A stretch of 64,000 nucleotides of DNA from Deltaproteobacteria bacterium (GTDB lineage: Bacteria > Myxococcota_A > UBA9160 > JAFDDA01). The position numbers and the translations under genes are program-made. Shown here piece after piece: positions 1 to 7,681 of this stretch. The stretch lies in contig JAFDDA010000011.1 in NCBI GenBank assembly GCA_019311105.1, positions 1-64,000 of the forward strand, given 5' to 3'. The notes beneath the pieces are model-generated. The model saw only the letters and a list, made by a program, of their open reading frames with translations. It searched no databases and was not told where the DNA came from. Numbering within the stretch: the stretch's first letter is position 1; every line of letters begins with the position of its first letter.

Positions 1-207
1 GCGAAGCCACTTGGCGAGCCCGAGTCGAAGGCGCTTGTGCGCCGCGCGAACCTCCGTTTCGAAGCGGACCCTGCGATTGGAAATCTGGTAGAGGACCTGG
101 TCCTCCCTTCTGTGGAGTTCTTCTTCGAGTTCCTTCTCGAGCTCGGCCATTCGCGAGAGAATCGCACGAACACGGTCTTTGACTTCGTGTGTATCCGAAC
201 GCTCCAT
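1..207 (-). CDS. Partial coiled-coil protein, unknown function
   Basis: This minus-strand gene is not in the ORF track because it runs off the left edge. An ATG at 207 opens a frame free of stops to base 1. The 69 visible residues are strongly charged and heptad-like, with runs such as MAELEKELEEEL followed by RRVRFETEVRAAHKRLRLGL. They resemble the N-terminal coil of a family of small coiled-coil proteins that continue into a membrane segment; this is recalled from family memory, not tested. The start lies 3 bases after the stop of the OsmC remnant, so the two were probably cotranscribed. The C-terminal part is outside the window. Confidence 0.6.
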   Translation of the reverse strand, partial: MERSDTHEVKDRVRAILSRMAELEKELEEELHRREDQVLYQISNRRVRFETEVRAAHKRLRLGLAKWLR

Positions 208-210
208 GCG

Positions 211-450
211 TTAGGCCTCTACCGTGGCGCCGCTCGCCTGGACGACCTTGGCATCGAGTGTGACTGGAACCACGAGAGAGTTCGTCACCAGGCAGGTCTT
301 TTCCGCCTTTCCGAGCCGGCGAAGTGCCTTTTCGTCGTCCGTGCCAGGTTCCTCGACCGCGAGCGTTGCGTGCAAAGTGATCTCCGTGAAGCGTGTGGTG
401 CGCTCGACCCGTGAGAGCACACCATCAACCGTTGCCTGGATACTCTTCCA
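211..450 (-). pseudogene. OsmC-family protein, 5'-truncated remnant
   Basis: About 80 residues of the C-terminal half of an OsmC/Ohr-type peroxide-resistance protein are present, including the conserved stretch AEKTCLVTNSL with the family's second reactive cysteine. The ORF track starts at a GTG (420), but OsmC-like residues continue upstream to about 450 (reading WKSIQATVDGVL), then homology stops and an in-frame stop follows without a start codon. Family members are about 140 residues, so roughly 60 N-terminal residues, including the first catalytic cysteine region, are missing. The break coincides with the truncated 5' end of the plus-strand membrane gene. A functional peroxidase is unlikely. 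Confidence 0.6.
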
Positions 451-1100
451 AGGGAGGTTCGACGCCCGTCCTTCTGATCCTCCTCTCGATCCTCGTCAAC
501 GTCCGCGATCGACGCAGGTTGATTCTGATCGCGGGGACGTTCGTAGTGGTGAGCGGGCTCACGTACTTCGCCTTCATGGCGGTGTGGCTGAATATCTTCC
601 TGTTGATCGGCTGGTCGCGGGCAACCCAGATCGTTCTCGGGTGCGTGGCGATCGGCGTCGGCGCGATCCACGTGAAGGATCTCGTCGCATGGGGGCGTGG
701 GCCGAGCCTCTCGATCCCGGACGCAGCGAAGCCCGGGATCTACCGGCGCGTGCGTGCGATCCTCCAGGCTCCGAGTCTCCCTGCGGCTGTCCTCGGCGCG
801 ACGGTGCTCGCGATGATCGTGAACCTCGTGGAGCTGTTGTGCACCGCTGGCCTTCCAGCCGTCTACACGCAGGTCCTCAGCTTGCAGCCGATGCCCTCGC
901 GTGCTTACTACGGCTACCTCGCCCTCTACAACTTGGCCTACATGTTCGATGACGCACTGATGGTAACCATCGTCGTCGTGACGCTCGAACGCCTCAAGCT
1001 CCAAGAACGCGCCGGGCGTTGGCTCAAGGGTCTGAGCGGCGCGGTGCTGCTCGGCCTTGGCCTCGTGCTCCTCTTTCGCCCGGACTGGCTCATGATCTGA
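393..1100 (+). CDS. Polytopic membrane protein, probably N-terminally truncated
   Basis: Several hydrophobic helices separated by short loops run from about residue 25 to the end, with a polar loop (PDAAKPGIYRRVRAI) and a conserved-looking segment NLVELLCTAGLPAVYTQVL. This pattern resembles the membrane proteins related to glutaredoxin/thioredoxin-type transporters that normally begin with a helix carrying a proline-cysteine motif. Here the first 25 residues (MWCARPVRAHHQP and following) are hydrophilic and lie antisense to the OsmC remnant, so the real N-terminus appears lost at about base 455. The substrate is unknown. The gene is convergent with the downstream hydrolase gene. Confidence 0.55.
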   Translation: MWCARPVRAHHQPLPGYSSKGGSTPVLLILLSILVNVRDRRRLILIAGTFVVVSGLTYFAFMAVWLNIFLLIGWSRATQIVLGCVAIGVGAIHVKDLVAWGRGPSLSIPDAAKPGIYRRVRAILQAPSLPAAVLGATVLAMIVNLVELLCTAGLPAVYTQVLSLQPMPSRAYYGYLALYNLAYMFDDALMVTIVVVTLERLKLQERAGRWLKGLSGAVLLGLGLVLLFRPDWLMI

Positions 1101-1121
1101 CGGGGCCTCGACGTTGGGGCG

Positions 1122-1883
1122 TCAGCCTTCTCGGGAAACCGCGTCCCACCAAGGTTCCACGAGCCGCAATAGATCCAGGTCGTGGTTGATCAAGCAGATG
1201 TGCCCGTAGCCTTCGAGAATCCGCAGCGTTGCGTTCGGCAGTCGCTCGGCCATGAAACGGGCCCATTCGACCGACGGAACCAACCGGTCGAGGTCGCCGG
1301 CGAGAAGCAGGCTGGGTGCCTGGATCTCGTGAAGCCGGTTTCGGATATCGTAGTCCTTCAGGATCTCGAGACGCCGGACGTAGCCCTTGCGCCCGATCCG
1401 TTTCGAGCGCTCGTGGAATTCGGCCAGATCCTCTGCCAGCGCGTGAGGGCTGTGGAGTCGCGTTTCCGTGAACCGCCTCACCGCCGGCATGGCCGCCCAG
1501 GGAAACACCCGCAGCAGGCGCGGTGCGATACGCAGCTTCATCCGCTCGCGGACCCAGGGAAAGGAATTCACGATCACGAGCCCGCGAACGAACTCCGGAT
1601 GCTTCAGGGCGAAGCTCATGGAGAGGGCGCCGCCAAAAGATTCGCCGCAGAGGATCACGCCCTCTGGCGAGACCTCGGCGACGAGCTGTCGGAGATCCTC
1701 CACGAGATCGGACATGGATCGGCGACCGTCATCGGGAAGCGGGAATGCGACGACGTCGAAGCGACGCTCGAGCAGCGGAATCTGCCGATAGAAGAGGAGC
1801 CCCGTGCCGTCGAGCCCCGGCACCAGCACGAAGGTGGGCCCTGGCCGGTTGCCCACCCTGCCCCTCAGGGCATTCCGGATCAC
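1122..1883 (-). CDS. Alpha/beta hydrolase
   Basis: A 253-residue alpha/beta-hydrolase fold protein. The oxyanion-hole segment LVPGLDGTG is near residue 20. The nucleophile elbow GESFGG is near residue 80. The acid lies in AGDLDRLVP and the catalytic histidine in EGYGHI near the C-terminus. The ORF track begins far upstream at 2618, but that part is antisense-like sequence over the acyltransferase gene. The GTG at 1883 fits better because it overlaps the stop of the upstream acyltransferase by 4 bases, indicating translational coupling. An esterase, lipase or acyl-transfer partner of the neighbouring gene is likely; the substrate cannot be told. Confidence 0.8.
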   Translation of the reverse strand: MIRNALRGRVGNRPGPTFVLVPGLDGTGLLFYRQIPLLERRFDVVAFPLPDDGRRSMSDLVEDLRQLVAEVSPEGVILCGESFGGALSMSFALKHPEFVRGLVIVNSFPWVRERMKLRIAPRLLRVFPWAAMPAVRRFTETRLHSPHALAEDLAEFHERSKRIGRKGYVRRLEILKDYDIRNRLHEIQAPSLLLAGDLDRLVPSVEWARFMAERLPNATLRILEGYGHICLINHDLDLLRLVEPWWDAVSREG

Positions 1884-2644
1884 GGCGCCTCGCGTGGGGC
1901 CCGGCGGTTCCCGTCGAGCTTGCGGACCGGACAGCCGACCCAGGTGGCGTCTCCCTCGAGCCGCGAGAACTTCGTGACCACCGAGAGCGAACCGATCTGG
2001 CAGCGGGGACCCGTCTCGACGCCGATCTCCACGTGCGATCCCACGCCCACGGTGGTGCCGCTCCCAAGCTTGACCGGCGCGGTTCGTACCACGCCACGCT
2101 CCACCGTGTGGCCGGAAAGGTGGACTCCTGCGCCGATCACCACATCGTCGCCGATCACGAGCAGACAGTCGTCGCGAACGTCGAGGCTGTTGACCCACAC
2201 GTGGCGACCGATGCGCGCACCGTTCAGGCGCATGTACCAGACCCAAACGGGTGTGCTGCGAAGCAGCCCTCCCGCGAAGATCCGGACGACGTGGCTCGAG
2301 ATCCCGTAGCGAGCCCAATTGATCAAGGGCCAGTCGAGATCTGCGATCCGCATCTCGGCGTTCTCGGGAGGACGCCATCCGAGCATGCGCATGGCGAATG
2401 CGGAGAGCGCCATGAGCCCGACGGAAAAGACGAAATAGGTCGGGACCAAGGACATCGTCAACAAGAACACACGCACCGAGTGCGGAGCAACGGACCAGCC
2501 GAGATGCCACTGCCAGAAAAGCACTGCCGGCAACGCGGCAAGCCCAAAGACGGCGCTCTCGACGAGGAAGATCGAGGCCACGCCCCAGCCGAAGCGCAGG
2601 ACGGCCGGTCGAGTCCACACATCACGTGTCGTAGCCTCGGGCAT
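1880..2644 (-). CDS. Membrane-anchored left-handed beta-helix (hexapeptide) acyltransferase-like protein
   Basis: The N-terminal half has two to three hydrophobic segments (for example VASIFLVESAVFGLAALPAV). The C-terminal half is a hexapeptide-repeat beta-helix, seen in the imperfect repeats IGRHVWVNSL, VIGDDVVIGAGVHL and VGVGSHVEIGVETG. This layout matches the terminal transferase-like domain of Pls/PosA-type nonribosomal peptide enzymes and related acyltransferases. The ATG at 2644 (MPEATT) is preferred to the upstream ATG at 2779, whose extra codons translate a tRNA relic (RGFESRYP). The gene is coupled to the downstream alpha/beta hydrolase by a 4-base overlap, so the two products probably act on one acyl substrate. 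Confidence 0.7.
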   Translation of the reverse strand: MPEATTRDVWTRPAVLRFGWGVASIFLVESAVFGLAALPAVLFWQWHLGWSVAPHSVRVFLLTMSLVPTYFVFSVGLMALSAFAMRMLGWRPPENAEMRIADLDWPLINWARYGISSHVVRIFAGGLLRSTPVWVWYMRLNGARIGRHVWVNSLDVRDDCLLVIGDDVVIGAGVHLSGHTVERGVVRTAPVKLGSGTTVGVGSHVEIGVETGPRCQIGSLSVVTKFSRLEGDATWVGCPVRKLDGNRRAPREAP

Positions 2645-2666
2645 CCCGGTCACCCCCACCGCTTCC

Positions 2667-2691
2667 TGAGGATAGCGGGACTCGAACCCAC
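2667..2691 (-). other. tRNA 3'-end relic (T arm and acceptor strand)
   Basis: On the minus strand the sequence GTGGG-TTCGAGT-CCCGC forms a standard T stem-loop and is followed by a 7-base acceptor-like strand and a discriminator A. No matching 5' acceptor, D arm or anticodon arm lies at the expected distance, so only the 3' end of a tRNA gene remains. Such fragments are typical attachment-site scars of genomic islands. Its identity cannot be assigned because the anticodon is missing. Confidence 0.5.
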
Positions 2692-2741
2692 GAGGCCCAG
2701 CCCGACCCTCGGGCGCTCCGGGACCCGCAACCCTGCGGCTC

Positions 2742-3131
2742 ATGCAGCGAAGGAACCGGTTCGTTGGAGGCTGGCCCAATACAACCCTTGTCGTGGCGTG
2801 TGTCGCTCTGGTCGCGCTGGGTTGTACCCGTTTCGATCGCAGGAGCGACGACGACCCGGCTGGCGCTGCCGTCTTCGGAGTCTACTGCGCTTCCTGTCAC
2901 GGCGTGGAAGGCCGTGGCGATGGCCCCGTCGCCGAGGCTCTCCACCAGCGGCCGGCCGACCTGACCCGGATCGCCTCCTCCGAAGGCTGGTTCCCCAATT
3001 CGCTGATCCTGATGATCATCGATGGCCGCTACGCTTCTCACGGCGGTCGTGAGATGCCTGTCTGGGGAGCGCAACTCTCGAGAGAAGAGTTACGCGCCGT
3101 GACGGATTTCCTCGAGCAGATCCAAGAGTAG
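2742..3131 (+). CDS. Lipoprotein cytochrome c, class I
   Basis: A 129-residue monohaem cytochrome c. A hydrophobic N-terminal segment ends in the lipobox LVALGC, which predicts a lipid-anchored periplasmic protein. The haem-binding motif CASCH is near residue 48 and the probable distal methionine is in REMPVWG near residue 105. The spacing GRGDGPVAEALHQRPADL is typical of small electron-transfer subunits. It precedes the P-type ATPase by 109 bases on the same strand and may share a transcript. It probably passes electrons to a terminal oxidase or other periplasmic reductase; the partner is not in the window. Confidence 0.85.
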   Translation: MQRRNRFVGGWPNTTLVVACVALVALGCTRFDRRSDDDPAGAAVFGVYCASCHGVEGRGDGPVAEALHQRPADLTRIASSEGWFPNSLILMIIDGRYASHGGREMPVWGAQLSREELRAVTDFLEQIQE

Positions 3132-3240
3132 ATCGCGTCGCAACGGAGCGCCGTCCGAGCCTTGGACCGTTCGCTCGGTAATCGGACTGCTGGTGTCCCA
3201 CTCGCGAACCCCTTCAGAACATCACTCGCGAGAGGTGAGC

Positions 3241-5937
3241 ATGTCGGTTCCGGCCGTACCCGCACACATTTGGGCGTTTCCTGGCGATGCCGTGTTGGAA
3301 GCTCTCGGCGTGGATCGCTTGCAGGGTCTCTCCCCGGCCGAGGTTCAGCGTCGTCTGCACCGCTACGGGCCCAACCGCCTTCGAGAACGGCGACGGCGGA
3401 ACGCGTGGTGGATGCTTTGGGATCAGCTGTCGAGTCCCATCGTCGCGCTGTCGTTCGATGAGCGACTCGAGGCCACCGCGATCGCTGCCGTACTCGTCAT
3501 CAATACGGCGATCGGATTCTGGACCGAGCGGCGCGCCGTACGATCGATGGAGGCGCTGAGGGAACTCGGTCGGGTCCACGCAACGGTCCGGCGAGTCGGC
3601 GTGACGCGTGTCGTTCCCGCTGAAGAACTCGTGCCCGGGGACATCGTCCTGCTCGACGCAGGCGACGTCCTCACGGCCGATCTGCGCCTCGTGCTCACGT
3701 CCCGTCTCCAGGTCGATCAAGCGATCCTGACGGGCGAATCGCTTCCTATCGACAAGGACGTTGCCGAATGCCCCGCACATGCGGTCGTGTCCGAGCAACA
3801 CTCGATGGCCTTCAAGGGCACCGCCGTGACCCGCGGAACTGCCGAAGGGGTCGTGGTGGCCACCGGGATGGAGACGGAGCTCGGCAAAATCTCCAAGTTG
3901 GTGGGCGAAGCCGAGCCCGAAGTCACGCCGCTCGAGGCCCGCCTCGATCGACTCGGCCACCGGCTGATTCTCTTGACCCTCGCCACTGCTGCACTGGTGG
4001 CCCTCGCGAGTGTGCTTGGTGGCCGAAGCATCTATCTGTCCATCGAGCTTGGGCTCGCGCTCGCGGTGGCAGCCGTTCCCGAAGGCCTTCCGATCGTCGC
4101 TACGGTCGCCCTCGCTCGCGGCATGTGGCGCATGGCCAAGCGGAATGCACTCGTCGAGCAGCTCTCGGCCGTGGAGACGCTGGGATCGACGACCATCCTT
4201 CTGGCGGATAAGACCGGGACTCTCACCGAGAATCGGATGGTGGTTGCGGAGCTAGCTCTAGCGGATGGCTCGGCCGTGACCTTCGATCCGAACGCCGACG
4301 AAGGGATCTTTCGGGGGGACGAGGGGCCCATCGAACTTTCGAACAGGCCACTGCTCACCGCTGCGTTGCGAACAGCCGCGCTCTGCAACAATGCAGAACT
4401 CTCCACCGACGGGTCCGAAGCCCGCCAAGGAGACCCGACGGAGGTCGCCTTGCTGATTGCCGCCAGGAGCGCAGGCCTCGGGCGAGAGAGCCTTCTCGAA
4501 ACCAGTCCTGAAATTCGCGAGGTGGCTTTCGACTCGGATGCAAGGCGCATGGCGACGCTCCACCAGATCGAAGACGGTGTGATGGCCGCCGTGAAGGGAG
4601 CGCCAGAGTCCATTCTCGCCACCTGCACCCGATCGGCGGTGGGCGAGGGTCCGGCTCGCCCGCTCGACCCGGCGAGCCGAGAAGCCTTCCTCGACAGGGC
4701 CGATGAGATGGCTTCCCAGGGCCAGCGCGTTCTCGCTCTGGCGACTCGAACCCTCGGAGATCCCGACCACTTTGCCTACGAGGACATGACCTTCCTCGGC
4801 CTGGTGGGTTTGCTCGACCCCCCGCGAGCCGACGCCCAGGAAGCGATCCGTGCTTGCCGAGCCGCGGGCATCCGCGTCGTGATGGTGACGGGCGACCACG
4901 GTGGGACGGCGTGGCGCGTCGCATTGGCTACGGGGCTGGCTTCCTCGGCCGAAGAGCGTCCGGCGTCGCTCGTCGATGCCCGAACCTCGCCTCGGCTCGA
5001 TGACCTGCCGGACGACGAGGCACAACGCATCGTCGGGGCGACCGTCATCGCGCGGGCCACACCCCGGCAGAAGCTCGAGCTCATCTCTCTCTTCCAGCGC
5101 CACGGGGCCGTCGTCGCCATGACGGGCGACGGAGTCAACGACGCTCCTGCACTGCGGAAAGCCGACATCGGAGTCGCAATGGGCTTGCGCGGGACGCAGG
5201 TGGCGCGCGAGGCGGCCGACATGGTTCTGCAGGACGATCGGCTGGAGACGATCGTCGCAGCCGTGGCCCAGGGCCGTGCCATCTTTGCCAACATCCGAAA
5301 GTTCGCGGTCTACCTGCTGTCGTGCAACGTCAGCGAAGTTCTGGCCGTTGCGGTCGGATCACTGGCGCAAGGGCCGCTTCCCCTCCTGCCGCTGCAGATT
5401 CTCTTCCTGAATCTCGTAACCGACGTCTTCCCGGCCCTGGCGCTCGGCGTCGGAGAGGGATCGACCTCACTCATGCGGGAGCCTCCCCGGAGCTCACGGG
5501 AAGCCCTGATTTCGCGCCGCCATTGGCTTCGCATCCTCGGCATGGGAACGGTGATCGCGTCGGCCGTTCTCGTCGCACTCGCGTGTGCAACGACGATGCT
5601 GGGAAAATCTATGCAACAAGCGACGACGATCTCGTTTCTCACGCTCGCGCTGGCTCAGCTCTGGCATGTCTTCAGCATGCGCGCAAGCACGTCCAATAGA
5701 TGGCGCAACGAGATCACCCGAAACCCGTGGATCTGGGCGGCCCTGGCCCTCTGCCTCGTACTCATCGGCCTAGCCGTCCGCTACCCGCCCCTGGCGACGG
5801 TTCTCTCCATGACCGATCCGGGCCGCGATGGCTTCGGGTTGGCACTGGTGATGAGCCTGGTTCCCCTCGTCGCGGGCCAGCTCGGCTTGGCCCGGCGAGC
5901 CAAGAAAGAATCGGCCGGGGAGACACAGCGAGCCTGA
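3241..5937 (+). CDS. P-type cation-transporting ATPase (P2, Ca2+/Mn2+-like)
   Basis: An inner-membrane cation pump. The N-terminal cation-ATPase domain is followed by the actuator motif TGES, the transmembrane-4 signature PEGLP, the phosphorylation site DKTGTLT and the hinge GDGVNDAP. The C-terminal membrane domain follows. The PEGLP motif places it with Ca2+/Mn2+-type P2 ATPases. The ATG at 3241, preceded by GAGAGGTGAG, is preferred to the track start at 3193. Oddity: the first transmembrane helix looks collapsed, because SSPIVAL runs straight into SFDERLEATAIAAV, about 10 hydrophobic residues short of the family pattern. Pumps of this type occur in stress islands of this kind. Confidence 0.85.
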   Translation: MSVPAVPAHIWAFPGDAVLEALGVDRLQGLSPAEVQRRLHRYGPNRLRERRRRNAWWMLWDQLSSPIVALSFDERLEATAIAAVLVINTAIGFWTERRAVRSMEALRELGRVHATVRRVGVTRVVPAEELVPGDIVLLDAGDVLTADLRLVLTSRLQVDQAILTGESLPIDKDVAECPAHAVVSEQHSMAFKGTAVTRGTAEGVVVATGMETELGKISKLVGEAEPEVTPLEARLDRLGHRLILLTLATAALVALASVLGGRSIYLSIELGLALAVAAVPEGLPIVATVALARGMWRMAKRNALVEQLSAVETLGSTTILLADKTGTLTENRMVVAELALADGSAVTFDPNADEGIFRGDEGPIELSNRPLLTAALRTAALCNNAELSTDGSEARQGDPTEVALLIAARSAGLGRESLLETSPEIREVAFDSDARRMATLHQIEDGVMAAVKGAPESILATCTRSAVGEGPARPLDPASREAFLDRADEMASQGQRVLALATRTLGDPDHFAYEDMTFLGLVGLLDPPRADAQEAIRACRAAGIRVVMVTGDHGGTAWRVALATGLASSAEERPASLVDARTSPRLDDLPDDEAQRIVGATVIARATPRQKLELISLFQRHGAVVAMTGDGVNDAPALRKADIGVAMGLRGTQVAREAADMVLQDDRLETIVAAVAQGRAIFANIRKFAVYLLSCNVSEVLAVAVGSLAQGPLPLLPLQILFLNLVTDVFPALALGVGEGSTSLMREPPRSSREALISRRHWLRILGMGTVIASAVLVALACATTMLGKSMQQATTISFLTLALAQLWHVFSMRASTSNRWRNEITRNPWIWAALALCLVLIGLAVRYPPLATVLSMTDPGRDGFGLALVMSLVPLVAGQLGLARRAKKESAGETQRA

Positions 5938-6137
5938 CTGCAGCGAGACTCCGCGGGCTGTGGCTTCCGCCCCCTCCTCGCATCGTTGCCGGGAGGCACC
6001 GGTCGAAGACCCTAAGAGGCTTGGCGGTGGGTCCTGCTGCCACCTCGCCGACGCTTCCCGCAACGCCTGCAGGACGGCGCGCGTCCCGCCATCGACGCAC
6101 GCCGCGCCCACGCCCATCGGCAGCCGTTCGCGAGTCG
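5938..6137. other. Intergenic stretch without a supported gene
   Basis: About 200 bases between the convergent ATPase and zinc-ribbon genes. Long antisense frames cross it but none has a credible start or product. I see no clear terminator hairpin. Confidence 0.4.
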
Positions 6138-6383
6138 TCAGTTCCCCCCGCGTCGGACCTCGTGCGGGGCGGCCCCGTACGACTCGTCGGGCAAGCCCGT
6201 GAGATCCGGCGCGACGACCCACGTCTCGCGATCTCCGTCGTAGCGACCACCGCGCGCCGTTGCACAGCCCCCACACAGCACGTTCTCGGTTCCGAACTCG
6301 AACACACGCCCCGAGCCTTCGGGCACGGGCTCGCCACACTGGCTGCACACCGCGGACTCGCCCCGATCTTCAGGATTCATCAT
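6138..6383 (-). CDS. Small zinc-ribbon protein
   Basis: An 81-residue soluble protein with two cysteine pairs, CSQCGEPV near the N-terminus and VLCGGCATARGG near the middle, which should bind one zinc ion. The tail ETWVVAPDLTGLPDES is acidic and conserved-looking. Two adjacent ATG codons (6383 and 6380) follow a GAGGGGAA ribosome-binding site; the second has better spacing. A -24/-12-like promoter lies about 50 bases upstream. The molecular role is unknown; the position in the stress island suggests a stress-response accessory protein. Confidence 0.7.
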   Translation of the reverse strand: MMNPEDRGESAVCSQCGEPVPEGSGRVFEFGTENVLCGGCATARGGRYDGDRETWVVAPDLTGLPDESYGAAPHEVRRGGN

Positions 6384-6431
6384 GAGACTTCCCCTCTCGC
6401 CGGTTGATCGTTTCCGTTCTCCACACCGGGG

Positions 6432-6447
6432 CGCACATTCCAGGCCA
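6432..6447 (-). promoter_or_regulatory. Possible sigma-54 promoter (weaker match)
   Basis: Minus-strand TGGCCTGGAATGTGCG has GG and GC exactly ten bases apart, as RpoN promoters require, and TGGC matches the -24 box. The -12 box (TGTGC) is imperfect. It lies about 50 bases upstream of the zinc-ribbon start, which would give a leader of about 38 bases. Confidence 0.35.
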
Positions 6448-6470
6448 GGGACCCCGAGAAAGCCGACGAG

Positions 6471-6872
6471 CTACGCCAACGCCACGCGCTCGTTCCTCCC
6501 GCGGATCCAACTCTCGGCCTCCGGAAGACTTCGGAAGATCCTGATGTCGAGCGGGAAGTCGTCCTCAGTCATCGTCTGCCACATCCTCGCCAGGCCGTAA
6601 TCGACGGTCCGGGCGGTCACCACGGCGCAGCAGCCGGTCCCCAGGTCGGCTCCGAAGGCTCTGAAGACATCGGAGATCTCTCGGATCTCGGCCGCGTCCA
6701 GACGATCCGTCTCGAGACCGGCGAGATCGAGCAGCACGCAAAACTCCGGCGACCAGCCGGGCTGGGAGATGATCTCCGTCAGCAGGAGCCGGGTTTTGTC
6801 GACGGACGCGGGGCCGACGGCCTTGGCCTCGACATAGGCCTCCTCCTCGTGGACGGTGATTTCGTGGTTCAT
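6471..6872 (-). CDS. STAS/SpoIIAA-like protein
   Basis: A 133-residue protein with the SpoIIAA-like (STAS-fold) pattern. It starts MNHEITVHEEEAYVEAKAVG, has a central strand FCVLLDLAGLE and a helix DAAEIREISDVFRAFG. It ends with a segment (IFRSLPEAESWI) that is typical of this superfamily. The ATG at 6872 is chosen over the track start at 7061 because homology-like sequence begins there and a near-consensus -24/-12 promoter lies 40-55 bases upstream. STAS-like proteins serve as anti-anti-sigma or small-ligand-binding modules; whether the phosphorylatable serine is present is unclear. It is divergent from the BCAM0308-family gene. Confidence 0.7.
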   Translation of the reverse strand: MNHEITVHEEEAYVEAKAVGPASVDKTRLLLTEIISQPGWSPEFCVLLDLAGLETDRLDAAEIREISDVFRAFGADLGTGCCAVVTARTVDYGLARMWQTMTEDDFPLDIRIFRSLPEAESWIRGRNERVALA

Positions 6873-6911
6873 GGGCCTCCATGAGCAACGGGCCAACCCA
6901 CGTCTGCATGT

Positions 6912-6927
6912 TGCAACCGTCGTGCCG
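6912..6927 (-). promoter_or_regulatory. Sigma-54 (RpoN) promoter of the STAS-like gene
   Basis: Minus-strand CGGCACGACGGTTGCA matches the RpoN consensus TGGCACG-N4-TTGCA at every fixed position but the first. GG and GC are ten bases apart. Expected transcription would start near 6900, giving a leader of about 28 bases before the ATG at 6872. Confidence 0.65.
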
Positions 6928-7063
6928 TGCCGAGCCTCCGCGGCCCAGGGGTCAGCCCGCCCTCCAGACCCGGGATCCTTGTGGCCTGCCGCCTCGCACC
7001 GAGACCTGCGGCCTCGTCTCGAGCCGATCCGGCCATGCGCCCGGTTCTCGGAAGGCACCACGA

Positions 7064-7079
7064 TGGTATGTGGATTGCA
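7064..7079 (+). promoter_or_regulatory. Sigma-54 (RpoN) promoter of the BCAM0308 operon
   Basis: Plus-strand TGGTATGTGGATTGCA has the invariant GG-N10-GC spacing, a perfect TTGCA -12 box and a -24 box with two substitutions. Transcription would begin near 7090, about 65 bases before the ATG at 7155. It faces away from the STAS promoter at 6912, forming a divergent pair. Confidence 0.55.
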
Positions 7080-7154
7080 GTCTCAAGTGTTCGATTTCGA
7101 GCGCCCATCGGATCACGAGGGGCCGGGTCGTCGGCAACCGCGAGTGAGGGCTTC

Positions 7155-7646
7155 ATGCCGCGAGACAAGCTTCCCCCGCCCAAAAGGCGCGATCGCCTCG
7201 TCCACGAACGAGAGCATGACCCGTACAAGGTGCGGGCGAAGCTCCCCGATCCGACATCCTGCCCGGATTGTGGGGCCATGTACCGGAAGGGGCGTTGGCG
7301 TTGGGGAGCGCCACCCGCCGATGCCCACCACGAGCGTTGCCCCGCATGCCAACGCACGCGGGATGGCTATCCGGCGGGGATCCTCACCATCCGCGGGACG
7401 TTCTCGCGCGAGCACAGGAGCGAAATCATCGGGCTCGCCCGGAACGTCGAGGAACGAGAGAAGGCGGAGCACGCGCTCAAGCGGATCATGGCGATCACGG
7501 ACGAACAGGAGGAGACCGTGATCACCACGACCGACTCCGGCCTCGCTCGCAACATCGGTGATGCCCTGCACAGCGCGTACGAAGGAAAGCTGACCTACCA
7601 CTACGTCGACGAAACGAACTTGCTTCGCGTGAGCTGGAGACGCTGA
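7155..7646 (+). CDS. BCAM0308-family zinc-ribbon protein
   Basis: A 163-residue protein that fits the BCAM0308 family named after a gene in the Burkholderia cenocepacia low-oxygen-activated locus. The diagnostic N-terminus has EHDPYKVRAKLPDP, then the first cysteine pair CPDCGAMY, the GRWRW segment and the second pair CPACQ, a likely zinc ribbon. The C-terminal half resembles an NMD3-like fold. The ATG at 7155 is preferred over the ORF-track start at 6927 because the family sequence begins there. It heads a three-gene operon with the 384-residue protein and the PCMT-esterase fusion. Its biochemical role is unknown. Confidence 0.8.
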   Translation: MPRDKLPPPKRRDRLVHEREHDPYKVRAKLPDPTSCPDCGAMYRKGRWRWGAPPADAHHERCPACQRTRDGYPAGILTIRGTFSREHRSEIIGLARNVEEREKAEHALKRIMAITDEQEETVITTTDSGLARNIGDALHSAYEGKLTYHYVDETNLLRVSWRR

Positions 7647-7681
7647 GAGCGTACATCCGCGCCTCGTGAGGGGACAGCCGA

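Noticed and set aside
37-414. 125-residue plus-strand ORF at the window start
   Set aside because: Antisense to the coiled-coil and OsmC-type frames on the minus strand, which have family-like sequence.
1523-3052. 509-residue plus-strand ORF
   Set aside because: It is the antisense shadow of the alpha/beta hydrolase, acyltransferase and cytochrome genes; arginine-rich, no family features.
3191-3206. -24/-12 promoter before the P-type ATPase
   Set aside because: GG-N10-GC spacing is present but both boxes match poorly (TGGTGT and CTCGC), so it is not listed as a promoter.
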